Assembly (NCBI GenBank): GCA_025345505.1 | Contig: JANVCC010000027.1 | Coordinates: 1,115,679-1,179,678, forward strand | Direction: 5' to 3' | Origin: Todiramphus chloris collaris | Lineage: Eukaryota > Chordata > Aves > Coraciiformes > Alcedinidae | Length of the DNA: 64,000 bases | Shown here: one piece after another, positions 48,301 through 59,990 of the stretch | Numbering within the stretch: position 1 is the stretch's first letter | How the letters are laid out: each line of letters starts with the position of its first letter | The notes under the pieces: model-generated | Database searches by the model: none | Told to the model about the DNA's origin: nothing | Seen by the model: only the letters and a program-made list of their open reading frames with translations | Position numbers and translations under genes: made by a program

Positions 48301-50358
48301 GGCCCAGAATGTCCAAGCGGACCCTTGAGGCCTTAGGAAACAATCAACCTTCACAGTCCAACAACATTATCATTTGAAGAAAACAAAACTTTTGCAAAAT
48401 CAAATCTTTTGGATTTATGCACATACCTAAATACTCTGCCAAGTCCAGCTTTTTTGCATTATTATTTTAAAATCAGGTTTTTGTTGGCTGAAGTGCTTAG
48501 CAATTGTGGTTGTTTGCTTTGTTACAGAAGCCCACGACAGCTAGCAATCGGGTGTGCCACGGCAAGAATTCAGCAGGCCAGTTACAAGAAGCCTCCAAGT
48601 CCTACCTCACTCCTTGCGCGGGGAGAGCAAGGCACGCCAGAGCTGCAGACTGGGAAGATGGTCTCTCCTATCCATAGCTCACTCTTGAGTTTTCATTCTT
48701 TTGCCTGATTTGATCTCATCGCAGGCCAGGCCCTGTCCTGGGGGAGCGTGACGAGCTACACAGGAGCTGCGGCACAAAAAGGAGCTGGATTCTGCTCCCT
48801 CACCCAAGGCAAAGGGCTTCTGAGGTGGCACAGCCCTGGGCTAGCTCTGGGATGATGGAGCTGCTTGCGTAGGAAAAAGAGACTGAAAACTGACAAAAGA
48901 CGAGCTTTGAACTGTTCACGCTCGTTGGCCAACAACTTTTTCCATCCCTTCAGCAGCCAGCCGTGAAGAGGGATATTTTGCAGGAGGGAGGTGACAAAAC
49001 ATTTCTGAACCTGCTCCCCCCCCCGCCCCATTTCCTACCCTCAGATGCCAGGTTTCTTATGGGCCTTCAGCTCTGCCCTGCTTCTTCCATTAGCCACAGG
49101 TTTTGTCTGCTGTAAACACAGCTCCGCGCTTCAAACAACCCTCAGTCCTACTGGAGATCGAGAGCTGTGGTGTCACACACAGAAGTGCCATCAGGAATAT
49201 TAAATACGTTAAAAATTCACAGGTGAAATTTCCCACGGAGCTGCCTTGCACACAGTTAACTCATGACCACACAAGTCCCCGAGCTCCCCCCAGCAGCTTC
49301 ACATATAATTTTTTCACCATGAACCCAGGGATGATTTGTCAGTGTACAAATCGTGGTCGTGAGATGCCTGTTTTACTTCAGACTCTGAAGTGAAGTTTTT
49401 TTATGAGTTTTCACACCTTTGCCAGTACTGCATGGTGAGAGCACTTCACATTGAAACACACGGCCACACTCCTGGGGCTTGGGATTTGCAGTACTCCAAT
49501 TAAAAAAAACTAAACAAAACTTGCTTTAGGCTTTGCTTACATAAGTTTGGACTCTACCTTCACTGAAGAACACAAAGCCAAGCTCTGCTTTTCCCTTGGA
49601 AACACAGGGGACTTGTACTTGCACAGCCAAAACACTGTTTCACTGGGGACTTGCTGATGGACTTCTGCAAGAAGAGACAAGATCTTTTCCATCACTCCAG
49701 ACTGTTTTGTTTAGTTCAAAGTTTTCTTGTCACACTGTGCTACAGGTAAAATTAATCTGTGAATTCTAGGTAAAGTATCAGTTAATTTAACTATGAAACT
49801 TTACTTCCAGTCTTAATGTTTGGGAGAGGGCCTCCAGAAAAGATGTGATTTTTTTAGTATAAAGTTTGCCTGCAACCATGCAAGTATTTGTAAGTGAAAA
49901 AGACCTACGTGCCACCCAGGCAGCACAGGATATTGTATGTCAGAGTGTGATTCAGACTGCAGTCAAAACTTTCACTTGTCGTCAGAAGGGGAGAAAACTA
50001 AACAATCCGAATACAGACACCCTGCAGAAAGTTAATATTTGACCAGAGTAAAGTTTCTGCCCAGGTACTCCAGGGCAGCGTGTCCACCCTCTCAGCCTCA
50101 TACTATGTCCTGGGGGTGCTGCCCTGAGAGCTCTTTAACATTCAGGAGCAGAGCAAGCACAGAGTTTTCACACAGTGAGTGCTACTTGATGCTTTGAATG
50201 CCTACAAAGAGCTGGGGACTTCATTCAGAAAGGCAGAGGGATAACATCATGTACATGTGAACAGTATGGGAGTATCTGACCTCTGTGTGTACATAAGAAA
50301 TTGCCATTTGACTGACACTGCACATCTTCGGCACGGCTTTTATCTCTTAATGCATTTC
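45371..50358. other. AT-rich unique non-coding DNA, no gene seen
   Basis: Nearly 5 kb with hardly an open frame longer than 95 codons and none at all of 60 codons or more between 45470 and 48120. An AT-only patch lies near 45812-45842 and a T-run near 45496-45509. Two bZIP-type sites sit side by side at 48031-48047 (TTACATAA and TGACGTAA). Much of this DNA has the texture of gene-desert or deep-intron sequence. Confidence 0.55.
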
Positions 50359-50370
50359 CCAATTAATTGG
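50359..50370. promoter_or_regulatory. 12-bp palindrome with opposed CCAAT boxes
   Basis: CCAATTAATTGG is a perfect palindrome holding CCAAT on both strands around an AATTAATT core. NF-Y or homeodomain binding is possible; evidence is limited to the motif. Confidence 0.28.
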
Positions 50371-51040
50371 TGCTTATAAATATTAAAATTTAGAGCTTTA
50401 GCTCAAGAAACAAAATACAATGGCTCTTTAAGAATCGATGTTGTAGGTAATGCATGTGTGTCCTGATGATTTAGTTGGCAAGTTGCAAGTTAAAAATCAT
50501 TGCAGCTTAGCAAAAAATCCGTTGGATGAAGTTGTACCTTCAGCTTCACACAATTAATTCAAAAGAAGAGGATGTTGAGAGACTCTAGGTGGTCTAAGCA
50601 GCACCTCATGTTGTCACCAATAAGACAAACAGTATTTAGCCCAAATAATCATTACATAAAATATATATTAATCACTACAGCCAAGCACTGATTTGTAAGA
50701 CTGAAGATGACAATGCTCCAAAATACTTCTTTTGTCAAAATAAAATGGATTTAGAAAGTAATGACCTAGGTGAGAGGTTAATTCTTCAATTTACAGGCAG
50801 TATTTCCATCTCAGCTTCTAAACTCACTTTGAACTTGTGCGTTACAACCGATTGCTGGCTGAGAATTGTACATATATAAACATAGGCTGAAATGGAACTA
50901 ATTTTTAAACATAAATTGTTTGATAGCCACGTGGCAGTAATATAGCCAAAAATGGACTGTGCAACTGAAATATTGCTGCTGATTAGCTACAGGGGTTTTT
51001 CTGAAATAATCCTCTGAACAGTTATAAAACATGACTGATT
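50371..51040. other. AT-rich non-coding DNA, no gene seen
   Basis: No exon or repeat recognised. Confidence 0.5.
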
Positions 51041-51083
51041 AAAAAAAGGGAAAAGAAAAAGAAAAAAAAGAAGAAAAAAGAAG
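51041..51083 (+). repeat. Purine-only A/G tract
   Basis: Forty-three bases of A and G only, with an irregular (AAAAAG)n pattern similar to the tract at 6395-6465. Strand-asymmetric, probably length-variable. Confidence 0.85.
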
Positions 51084-51920
51084 GTACTTTGTTATAATGT
51101 AATTATTTAACAATTTGCATGCTAAGGAGTACTTCGGTTTTTTCCAGTATCCCAGGCAGGAATTTTAACTAAACATCTGCTTGAACTTTTACAGCTTGTG
51201 TAAAAGAAAATTTTAAATAAAAAAAGTAAGATGCACAATTCTCTCAGTTGCAGAAGTATAAAACAAGAGTAGGGATGCCAGCGACACTGCATGAAGGTGT
51301 TTCCAAGTACATTAAAGGAACATTATGCCTGATCACCTCTGATTTTACCTTTGAATTCATTATGGGACCAAGTATGGCTCAGAGGAGCTTAAGTGCTGAG
51401 GAAGGAGGCAGGAGGGGAACTGCCAAAACTGAAGTGCCTTCTTTCTGTGAAAAGCAGCTTTCCCCTGGGACCTCACGTGGGAGGTGAGGAAAATACCCAC
51501 AGCTTCAGGTTCTCTACACGCACTACCACAGGAGAGATTGCTTTAATCCTTGAGAGCTGGAGGATGGAAAGGGAAGAAGAAGGGCTCTGTGTACTTTCTC
51601 TCCAGCTGAATGCTTCACTACAGACCTCAGCTGAGACAAAGCTGGCTCAAACTGTATTTTATTGAAAATAATTCTGTTTCCAAGTATCAACATATTGAGC
51701 TTACAAGGCAGGTTTTAGCTAGTACCTTACACACTGAAGCTATCATACTACCTCTTATTATTAACTACCAAAGCCGATCACATTGTCTTTCAAGGAATTC
51801 ATCCATTATTTTAATCTCTTCTAGAGAGAGGGGCTCAATTTTTGTATGCTTCGTATTTACAGCTGCCCGAGTAGTTTGCAAACACCCCCCATGTGTTAGC
51901 TCTACCTGTGTTTATTCGGC
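51084..51920. other. Unique non-coding DNA, no gene seen
   Basis: Frames at 51248-51665 (up to 90 codons) have no domain and no repeat is recognised. Confidence 0.5.
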
Positions 51921-51996
51921 TAGCTGTGTTGTTTACATACACTTATGTTTACATTATGCTTACATACCCAGTTTTACATTATGTTTACATACACAG
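51921..51996 (+). repeat. Minisatellite, 25-bp unit, about 2.6 copies
   Basis: Units at 51947-51971 and 51972-51996 are each 25 bp and match at about 22 positions (core TTACATTATG then TTACATAC). A partial, more diverged unit precedes them (GTTTACATACAC at 51931-51942). The array lies inside, and explains the periodic look of, the 142-codon frame at 51610-52038, whose Cys/Tyr/His-rich repeat is a translation artefact of the array. Confidence 0.8.
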
Positions 51997-52673
51997 GTTA
52001 TAACACTGCTCCTGCTTCGGATTACTCACAACTTCTGAAGCAAGCAGCGTCACTGGCACCCTTCAGCAAGAGCTGCCGCAAACACTGTGTTCTAGTGCTG
52101 TGTAGCTGGACTACTATGAGAGTAAAGCTAGTTATGGTTACCAGCTTCAGTGTCTTGCTGAAGGACCTGCTGCAATACCATGAAGATACACCGAAGCTGC
52201 AGTAAACCAGACCTGACAGGTAACTAAGCTACAAACAGTGCCAGTCTTGGGACATTTATTGCTGGGCAATCAGGAAGTTGAACATCAGGCAACTGGTGGT
52301 CTGCAGGTCTTCTGAAAGGCTGGATCCACCATGTCTCTGTGCTTCTGAAGCAAGGCAGGATCACTTCTCCAGAAACTCTGCATGTATGTCACAGCTCTGC
52401 TCTTTGGGAAGCCTTTTTTTCCCCTAAATCTAAAGCCACTTGCAGCCACTTTGATGGACAAATTCAGCTTGATCATTTACTCCCTTAAAACAGTCTCCGG
52501 AAAGTCTCCTGGAACATAGAATTTCCTTCCAATAGGGCTACTCTAGTAGGAAAAGTGAAGGGGGAAAGGTATCCCCTTCATTTCTCAACTATGATTTTAA
52601 TTACAGAATCATATTTAATAAAAAAAACCCCAAGAATTGAAGTCTATAAAAAAAAAAGAAACTTCCTTACCCT
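51997..52673. other. Unique non-coding DNA, no gene seen
   Basis: No exon or repeat recognised, apart from an A-run near 52648-52657. Confidence 0.5.
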
Positions 52674-52698
52674 CCCCCCCCCCCCCCCCTTTTTTTTT
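52674..52698 (+). repeat. C16-T9 homopolymer junction
   Basis: Sixteen C directly followed by nine T. Such tracts are hard to sequence, so the exact length is uncertain. On the minus strand a G16 run could form quadruplexes. Confidence 0.85.
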
Positions 52699-54839
52699 CC
52701 TACTTACACTTTTTTACTTCCCTAAGTAGGTTTTCCACAGAAATCTGAGGAGGGTGTCTTTGGACCGTGCATGTCAGGATCATCATGCAGCCTGACAGCA
52801 AAGAGCCATCATCTAATCTGAATTTGTAAATGCAACTGATTTCCTCCTGAGTTTAATTAGAGTGAGTTATATCTGTATTAGGGAGGCATCCACCCCTGCC
52901 AAAAGCAATAGCTCAAAGAAAGATTTTTCCCCACTGCAAAAACTAGAATTAAAACCACATGCTGCTAAGTTTCCATCTTCACAAGTCACATTAAGATGAT
53001 TAGTCACTAACTTTTTTTTTTCCACTACAAAATGAGATAAGATAGTTACAAAAAAACCCACTAACATGGGTAAAACTAACTGGCAGGTAATAAAAATCCA
53101 ACTGGTTGTGTGCAGCACCCGTGGAAAACTGACATTGGTTAATACAATGCAGGTATATATGCTGACAATGAAATGACACCTTTAGAAAGCTGATAACTTC
53201 CTAATTTCAATTTTTATGGAGGTGGCAAATATAAACAAAGCTGCAGCTGCTGACAATTTACTCAACTCAAATTCCAGGTGCTCACAGGGCAAGTGTTATT
53301 CTGCTACTGGACATTTAACAGAGTGGTAAAATGCAGTGATCACTTCGGTGATCCTTTTTACAGTGCTTTGAAGTGACATCTGAGTTTGTCTGTAAGACTT
53401 CAACACTGGAAAACTTGTGTCAAGAACGAAATAAAGCAGCAATATTTCTCAGTGAACCAGAGGAAAGGTTGCTGAAAGGGTGAACACAAGCGACTTTAAA
53501 TGTGAATATGATTAAAAAAAAAGATAAATCATGTTCCTGAGGTTTACAAAAAAATGCATGTGACTTATGCTTTAAGGTCCATAAGCAAGAAACTGTAAAA
53601 TACACGTGCTGTATGAAAGCATGAAAATTCATATTCAGGTGACTTACAGAAATAACCATTTCCATACACATGAAGTCATCACTAGACTCCATGTCTCCAT
53701 CCTTCCAATTTGTTCCTTCTCTGAACACCAAGACCTACTGATGTACTGCTTGTCTGCACAGTACACTGGTTCTTAGCCAGCCCACATTGTCCTGTATGGC
53801 TCAGGGTGTTGGGGGTGTCTTTAAAGCGCTGCACTTCATCTTAAACAAATATTAGTATGCAAAGGCATTGCATAACCCAGCAGTGAATGGAGAAGAAAAG
53901 CTGTGAGGCAAGAAGGCTGGAAATCCCAAAGACAGTTTTCCCCCTATCATATTCTATTGTGCAAAAGAATCTTAAGTGCCAATTCCTTTGTGCTGAATCA
54001 CCAAGGTAAGATTTAATGCTTACCTGATGTCAATGGTACCCTGTTGTTCCTCACCTGTCACCCAAATCCACACCACAACCAGAAACAGTAGTGGGACACC
54101 AGTGTTCAGGAAGGCTCCTGGCAGGACCCAGAAAGGTCCAGAACAGCAAAACTAATTTTTGGCATCTGTCCAAGTGTCCAAGAAAGAATAAAATTAGTTA
54201 ATACACTAATCTAATGGGCAAGAGCTGAGAATGCTTTTTGCAAAGAGACATAATACTACCCAAATCTAAGAGTTACCTGAAGGTGGTATTGGGCAAGTGA
54301 CATGTCAGGACATCATCTCACAGTACTCTTAAACCTGCCAGGAGCATTAAGGGCTCTAAAGGAAACTGAACTGCCAGATAACCTATGCAAAATCCTCTCG
54401 GGAAAAAGAATTGTTCAAGAGTGAGAAATGTTACTCTACAAAATAATTGAGCATGTATCAAAAGGACTGAAAAATTGCAGAAGGATTTCATGATATCAAA
54501 CAAGCAATAGAGTCGTCAGTAAAATTTGAAATAAAATTGCATATGCAAGGAAAATAACCCCAAATACATTAGAATTCATCTTTGCATAATTAGCTATAAC
54601 ATGAGAATTACACTGGATTCTGTGTAGATAGTTGTGTGGAAAATGCAGCTCGATGCTCAGCAGCACTCAAGAAAGCAAAGGGATGTGAAAGCCCCATTGG
54701 AAGCATAATGAACCTGAACAGAAAATGCCACTGCAGTGCTACACTGCTCTGTGCTGCAGCCGCCCCTCGGTACTTAGCGTAGATACAGATACCTCACCTG
54801 AGAAGAGGGAAGAAGACTAGAAAGGAGGTGGGAGGATCA
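52699..54839. other. AT-rich non-coding DNA, no gene seen
   Basis: Minus-strand frames at 52867-53118 and 53420-53731 have no domain. No repeat recognised. Confidence 0.5.
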
Positions 54840-55095
54840 TCTGAGAAATCCAGAACAGCTTCCATGAGATGAAAGATTAAACAATTTAGAACTCTGGTGG
54901 AACAGTTGGAAGAGATTGTCATGGATCTAATTCAAATATTGAAGGGGTGGACCAGACTGCCAGGAGCTAGCCAGGAAAATACTGCATGGCAAGCTCAGAA
55001 ATAAAAACCCCAAAGGAAGCACCTTTTCCTTGCAATGCAGCTGAAGTTGCCAAACACCACTATCAGAAGCACTGAAAGCCAACAGAGGAACAAAT
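54840..55095 (+). mobile_element. Probable ancient CR1 relic, 3' part of ORF2
   Basis: CATGAGATGAAAGATTAAAC with AATTTAGAACT (54865-54896) follows the remembered old-CR1 segment that encodes the stretch after the RT domain. AAATAAAAACCCCAAAGGAA with GCACCTTTTCCTTGCAATGC (55001-55040) follows its later KR(K)YFFT-coding part in the right order and spacing. Many indels; no reading frame remains. The strand is forward. Weak but ordered similarity. Confidence 0.42.
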
Positions 55096-58000
55096 GAGCA
55101 TTGCCTTCAAGATCCTTTACACACGTTCATAGGAAAAAAGCCTCAAAGGGCTATTAAAAACATCGGTGCAAATGAGGTCTTGGTCTTAAGAAACAGATTG
55201 CCGGAAAATAGTAGTCAATACCAAAGGCCGTTATATGTGTGCCCTGTTTTTATACTCATTGCCTCGGCATGTGCTGCTGGTTGGCTCCCGTCAAAGGCAA
55301 GGTATCAGTTCAGAAGAACCATTAACCTAACCCAGTTGGGCTCTTTCAGATTCAGCCAGGTCAAAAGGACATATGAAGTAGGTGCTATAAGTTTTAAACA
55401 TCCACACTTTCTCTAAAATTATTCTGTGAATCTGCTTTATTGCCAGTTGAGTATTTCTCCTGTTTCTAACCTTTGAGAAGGAAATTCAAATTACTATTCA
55501 GGCAAATCCCTCAACCTCTTCAACTACACCTTCACATGATGGAAAAGTTTCCTGAGTCTGTGCCCCATAATGAAAAGATTATCATACAGTATTTAAAAAA
55601 ACCAAAACACAAACCACAACACCACAAACACATCCCCACTGCATATTAATTTCTCTCTTTCTCTTTGATCCAGTCATTTTAATGGTTATGAACCTTCCCT
55701 GCATGAAATTGTCCAACTAAACTGTTGCATAATAAAAAGAAAAACGAGCACCATCTCAGCTTCTAATAACTTTACAAAGTACAATTTAACAACTCTGAAG
55801 AACTCATAAGGAAACAGTTTGCAAAAGACAAGCTTTGTGAATACTATCAAAGTATCTCCTGAGAGGCTGGGGGAGACAGGTCCTTTAAGTGGTATCAGGC
55901 ACTAGTGTCCTAGCAGACAAGTGCAAACACAGGATGCATTCCATCGATGAACACAACAGCGCATTTTATTCACGAGCGGTCAGCCTCTGTCAGCAGAAGG
56001 CAGGAGTCCGATGCACACTCGGCTGCTGTCTAGACTTTCCTGGGACACGCTCCATCCCTTGTGTGAGCCACGTGGACACCAGCACAAGTTGCCTGGGAGG
56101 GTATCTCTAGCACTCAGCATGCCGAAGCAGGAAAATAAAGTAGGAAAACATAAAAAGCCAGGCAAAGTGAAATTTCCTTTCATTTACAAAGTTGTTGCGA
56201 GGCTTTAGGACAGATTTGTTGTGACGTGTCCAAGTCCATTGGATGCAAGTGTAGCACACCAACAGAGTAACCTCACTTTAAGAGCTGCTCAGAAAAGGAC
56301 ACAGCTGTATACTGGGTAAGTTGGTCTAATAAGTGATGCTACTGCTTTTCACAAACCTTGCTTTGTGCTGAATCCACCGTAGTTGATCTCTTCCTGTTCC
56401 CTGTGGACTATTTCACTCCCTTGGTTAAAAGCACAGAAGGAACAATCAAAACACAGATCAGCTCTGGTTTTCAGAAGGTTTTTGAATACGAGGAGGCCAA
56501 TCAAGAGTAAAAAAAATCTTCCACCTTGTCTGCTGCTAAATTCTCTGTGAAAGTGACCAAAAATAAATGATTTATGTAGCCTCCTCGGTTGACAAAAACA
56601 GGACAACTTCGCACTAATCTTCGTCACTTTCACATCAAGGATAATTGTCCTCTCCTCTTCCATTTCAGTGCTGGGAAGTCATCACAACTGCTCTGTGCAA
56701 GCCATTTACATGGCAGACTTCTGGTTTCCATTTCCAATTTCTTCTCGACCTCTTCCTGTCCTGCAGGCCTGTTCTCGCAGTGCTCTTCACATCCTGGAAG
56801 CTTGCTGTTTGAATCAGCTATACTGATCTAGATGAATTGCAGTAATGACATCACCCTCCTCCTGGAAGTGTTTAAGGGTATATTATTTTTCCCCTGTGCT
56901 CAAGTTTCTTTTAAAAAAACAGACTAAAAAAGAATGACTGGAAGAATTCAGGTTTTTTGTTCAAGCGCATTGTCTTCAACTGCATTCCCAATTTGTTTTA
57001 CAGAATGTGTTTGCCAGCTGTTCTTTTGTTCTTTTCATACCTCTCTATATCCAGTTTTCTAGTTAAATACTTACTATTTGGCCCAAATTCTGGTCCCTAA
57101 TGTGCATGATCGGAAGTCACAAGCATATCCAAGAAGTTGGCTCTAGCTATTGACCCACAGCCTGTCAAATCTTTGGGTTTTTTGGACTACACCCCTTCCA
57201 TTTTTCTGAAATGATCTAAGCCCTTTTACTGAAGCAGCTTTTAAGAGACACATGTATGTAACTAGCAGCATCTTTACCGAATTTAACATTACTCAGATCT
57301 GATATTTTTAAAGAGTGTGAAGCGGATTACTTGCTACAATATCCTCGGTAGCCGAGTAGAATCCGGTTCTTCTCACACATCAGTGCATTTTTAAAATCAC
57401 TTCAATTAGGAAGCCCAATTACATGAGTTATATAAGCTTTCTACAAAATTTAACCTATAATGCAATACCTGTTAGATGGCGTTATTAGATTCCCCTCTGT
57501 AATATGTTTCCAGGCACTTTTTCACACCACTCCATATAAGCACGTGGAAGTCTTTTAGACAAATGTACAAAATCAGCCTGTGTGTGTAACATAAGCTACA
57601 GCTGTTAGCTTGGGGAATTCGATATTTTCAAACCAATAAAATATTTTTACTTTAACTTGGGACACAACATTTACAGTCTCCCTGCAGTTCTTACCGTTGT
57701 TTTGCCCTTTTGTTTCAGAAACTGACAGCAACTCATTAAGAAAACGGGAGCCTTTGGGTTTGTGATGTAGTATACTGGACTGTGTAGTACACTAAAAGCT
57801 AGGGAAGAAGAAAGCCCCAAAGAAACAGTCTTAGATGAGGCGATTTATTTGTGCAACTAAAAACTTGCAGTAGACATTAGCAAAACCTACTGCGCTGTAA
57901 ATGGCTTTTACTGACTGACGTAAACTAGCGCTTCGGCTTTGCTCCACACATCCTGGCTGGAGCTAGGACCTGCTGCTTCCCAGGAAGGGCAAACTCTCCT

Positions 58001-58139
58001 CCTGGTGCCAGTATGTTCAGGCCCTTGCATAAAGGGAAGTGGCTGCATGGGCTGCTTTGTCCACACAGTAAGGACTTAAAACAAGTCACAGTAAGCTTCT
58101 GTGAAAAACATGACAGTGTCTAAAGATTCACATCATAAC
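55096..58139. other. AT-rich non-coding DNA, no gene seen
   Basis: No exon, RNA gene or repeat recognised. The frame at 56349-56663 (104 codons, minus) lacks a domain. Confidence 0.5.
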
Positions 58140-58956
58140 AAGAGCAAGTGCAGAGTCGCACACCTGGGAAGGAACTGTAAAATGCACCAGTACAGGTTAG
58201 GAGGTGATCTGCTAGAGAATTGCTCCATGGAAAAGGACCTTGGAGTCCTGATAGACAGCAAGCTATCCATGGGACAACGATAGTCAGCAACCTATCCATG
58301 GGACAATGACAGACAGTAAGCTATCTATGGGACAACAATGTACCCTTGTGGCCAAGAAGGCCAATGGTATCCTGGGGTGCATTAAGAAGAGTGTGTCCAG
58401 CAGATCAAGGGAGGTTCTTCTCCCCCTCTCCTCTGCACTAGCGAGACCTCACCTGGACTATCGTGTCCAGTTCTGGGCTTCCCAGTTAAAGAGAGACAGA
58501 AATCTACCTGAGAGAGTCCAACAGAGGCTATGAGGATGATGAAGGGGCTGGAACATGTGCTTTACGAGGAAAGGCTGAGACCTGAGGGTCTTTAGTCTGG
58601 AGAGAAGACAGAGGGGATCTAACCAATGTCTATAAATACACAAGAGCTGGGTGTCAAGAAGGCAGGGACAACCTCTTTCCACCCGTGCCTTCTGACAGGA
58701 CAAGGGGTAATGGATTCAAGCTTGAGCACAGTAAGTTATAACCTCAACATGAGGAAGAACTTCTCCACTGTAAGAGTTGTAGAGCACTGGAACAGACTCC
58801 CCAGAGAGGCTGTGGAGTCTCCTCCTCTGGAGTCTTTCAAGCCCTGTCTGGATGCATTTCTGTGTGATCTGCTCTAGTTCTGTCCTGCTCTGGCAGGGGG
58901 GTTGGACTCAATGATCTTCAGAGGTCCCTTCCAACCCCTACCATTCTGTGATTCTG
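58140..58956 (+). mobile_element. CR1 LINE, 5'-truncated, end of ORF2 plus 3' UTR
   Basis: This is the 3' end of a chicken-repeat-1 non-LTR retrotransposon. The ORF2 polyprotein (endonuclease plus reverse transcriptase) is represented only by its C-terminal part: the conserved pieces KDLGVLIDSKLSMGQ, VAKKANGILGCIKKS, ALARPHLDYRVQFWAS, LNMRKNFSTVRVVEHWNRLP and LDAFLCDLL appear in order. The frame is broken after 58283, after 58533 and before 58626, so it codes for nothing. The 3' UTR GGTTGGACTCAATGATCTTC and the terminal 8-bp repeat ATTCTGTG-ATTCTG (58943-58956) are intact. It is the best-preserved repeat of the window. Confidence 0.95.
58251..58337 (+). repeat. 29-bp unit in three tandem copies inside CR1
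   Basis: Units at 58251-58279, 58280-58308 and 58309-58337 are each exactly 29 bp and share the pattern of CAGNAA, then CTATCCATGGGACAA, with a few differences. Ordinary CR1 has one copy at this place. The two extra copies add 58 bp, which shifts the frame by one; this matches the change of frame seen between the two flanking ORF2 pieces, both of which contain DSKLSMGQ. The triplication probably arose in this copy or its recent source after the element lost coding constraint. Confidence 0.9.
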
Positions 58957-59894
58957 CAAATCTGTAAAACTTCTAGATGCTTTCTAACATAACTGCTGCT
59001 GCAGCTGTACTCAGTCACAGCAACAGATGTTTTAACAGAGACAGGATGCTAAAACAAAATACAGCAGCTTGCATAGCTTCAATATCCAGCAAACAAACAA
59101 AAAAGACCCTGTTCCTTGCTCTTGACACCTCTTTCGAACACTGCTAACCTGCAGCCTGGGGTGAAGTCCTTGAAAGCCAGACTTTGTCCTTGCCACCTCT
59201 CCAAAAGCTGTATAAGCAATTACCTCCTGCCCCAGTTACAGCCATGCAGCGCTCCGATTGCACAGCACAGCCCAGTTACTCGGGCTCTATAGCAATGCCA
59301 CGAGTTTCACTCTTGATGGAAAAAAAGCTCGAGGTGAAATAAAAGTATCTGTGGGTGATACTTTTTTTTCATCCTACTGCCCAGTTACACAACACTGTGA
59401 CTCAACATCAAAACATTTGCTAAATAGGAAACTTTTTGAAAATCATTACTTTCAGCTTAAATGGAATTTTTCAAACGAGAAGATTTATTCCTCCAAACAT
59501 TAATCTTGAGATAAATTGTACACATGGGTATGGATGCTAAGTGGGAACATTCCTGCTCAGTCATCAAGTGAACAGTGCTGCTCTATTTTTAAAAAAGTAG
59601 TAAATAACTTAAAGTAACAATGACATCTTGTAGATATCTGCTGTGTTTAAACTGGCAGCTCAAACTTTTATCTAATTCTCACCAAATTTCTGCATAACCA
59701 CAGTAAGGCAAAATTAACCTCCTTCATCTAATGACTAGCTGCCCGACCTTCCTTCGGCAGAGATAAACCAGATATGATGCCCCTGGCTTCGGTGGCTATA
59801 AGTCTGTATTTCTGTAGATTGTTTCTCAAGCTACGCTGCCTCACGTTTCATTTCAGTCCTGATTTTGTCAGGGACTTTAGCTTTCGAGATGCTA
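58957..59894. other. Unique non-coding DNA, no gene seen
   Basis: No exon or repeat recognised. Confidence 0.5.
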
Positions 59895-59990
59895 AACTAA
59901 CCCGTGCATTTAGTTTCCTTCTTTGAAGTGGGGACAAGATAGCACAAGTTTGACAGTGACAAGGGGTAATAGAATTACGTGGCTCAACAA
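59895..59990 (+). mobile_element. Possible MIR-type SINE relic
   Basis: CTAACCCGTGCATTTAGTTT, CCTTCTTTGAAGTGGGGACA and AGATAGCAC follow the MIR core order (CTTAACC ... GTGCCTCAGTTTCC ... TGTAAAATGGGGATAATA). One short ordered match only, so it may be chance. Confidence 0.35.

Noticed and set aside
51610..52038. 142-codon frame with repeated Cys/Tyr/His-rich peptide
   Set aside because: The repetition comes from the 25-bp minisatellite; no domain and no splice context.
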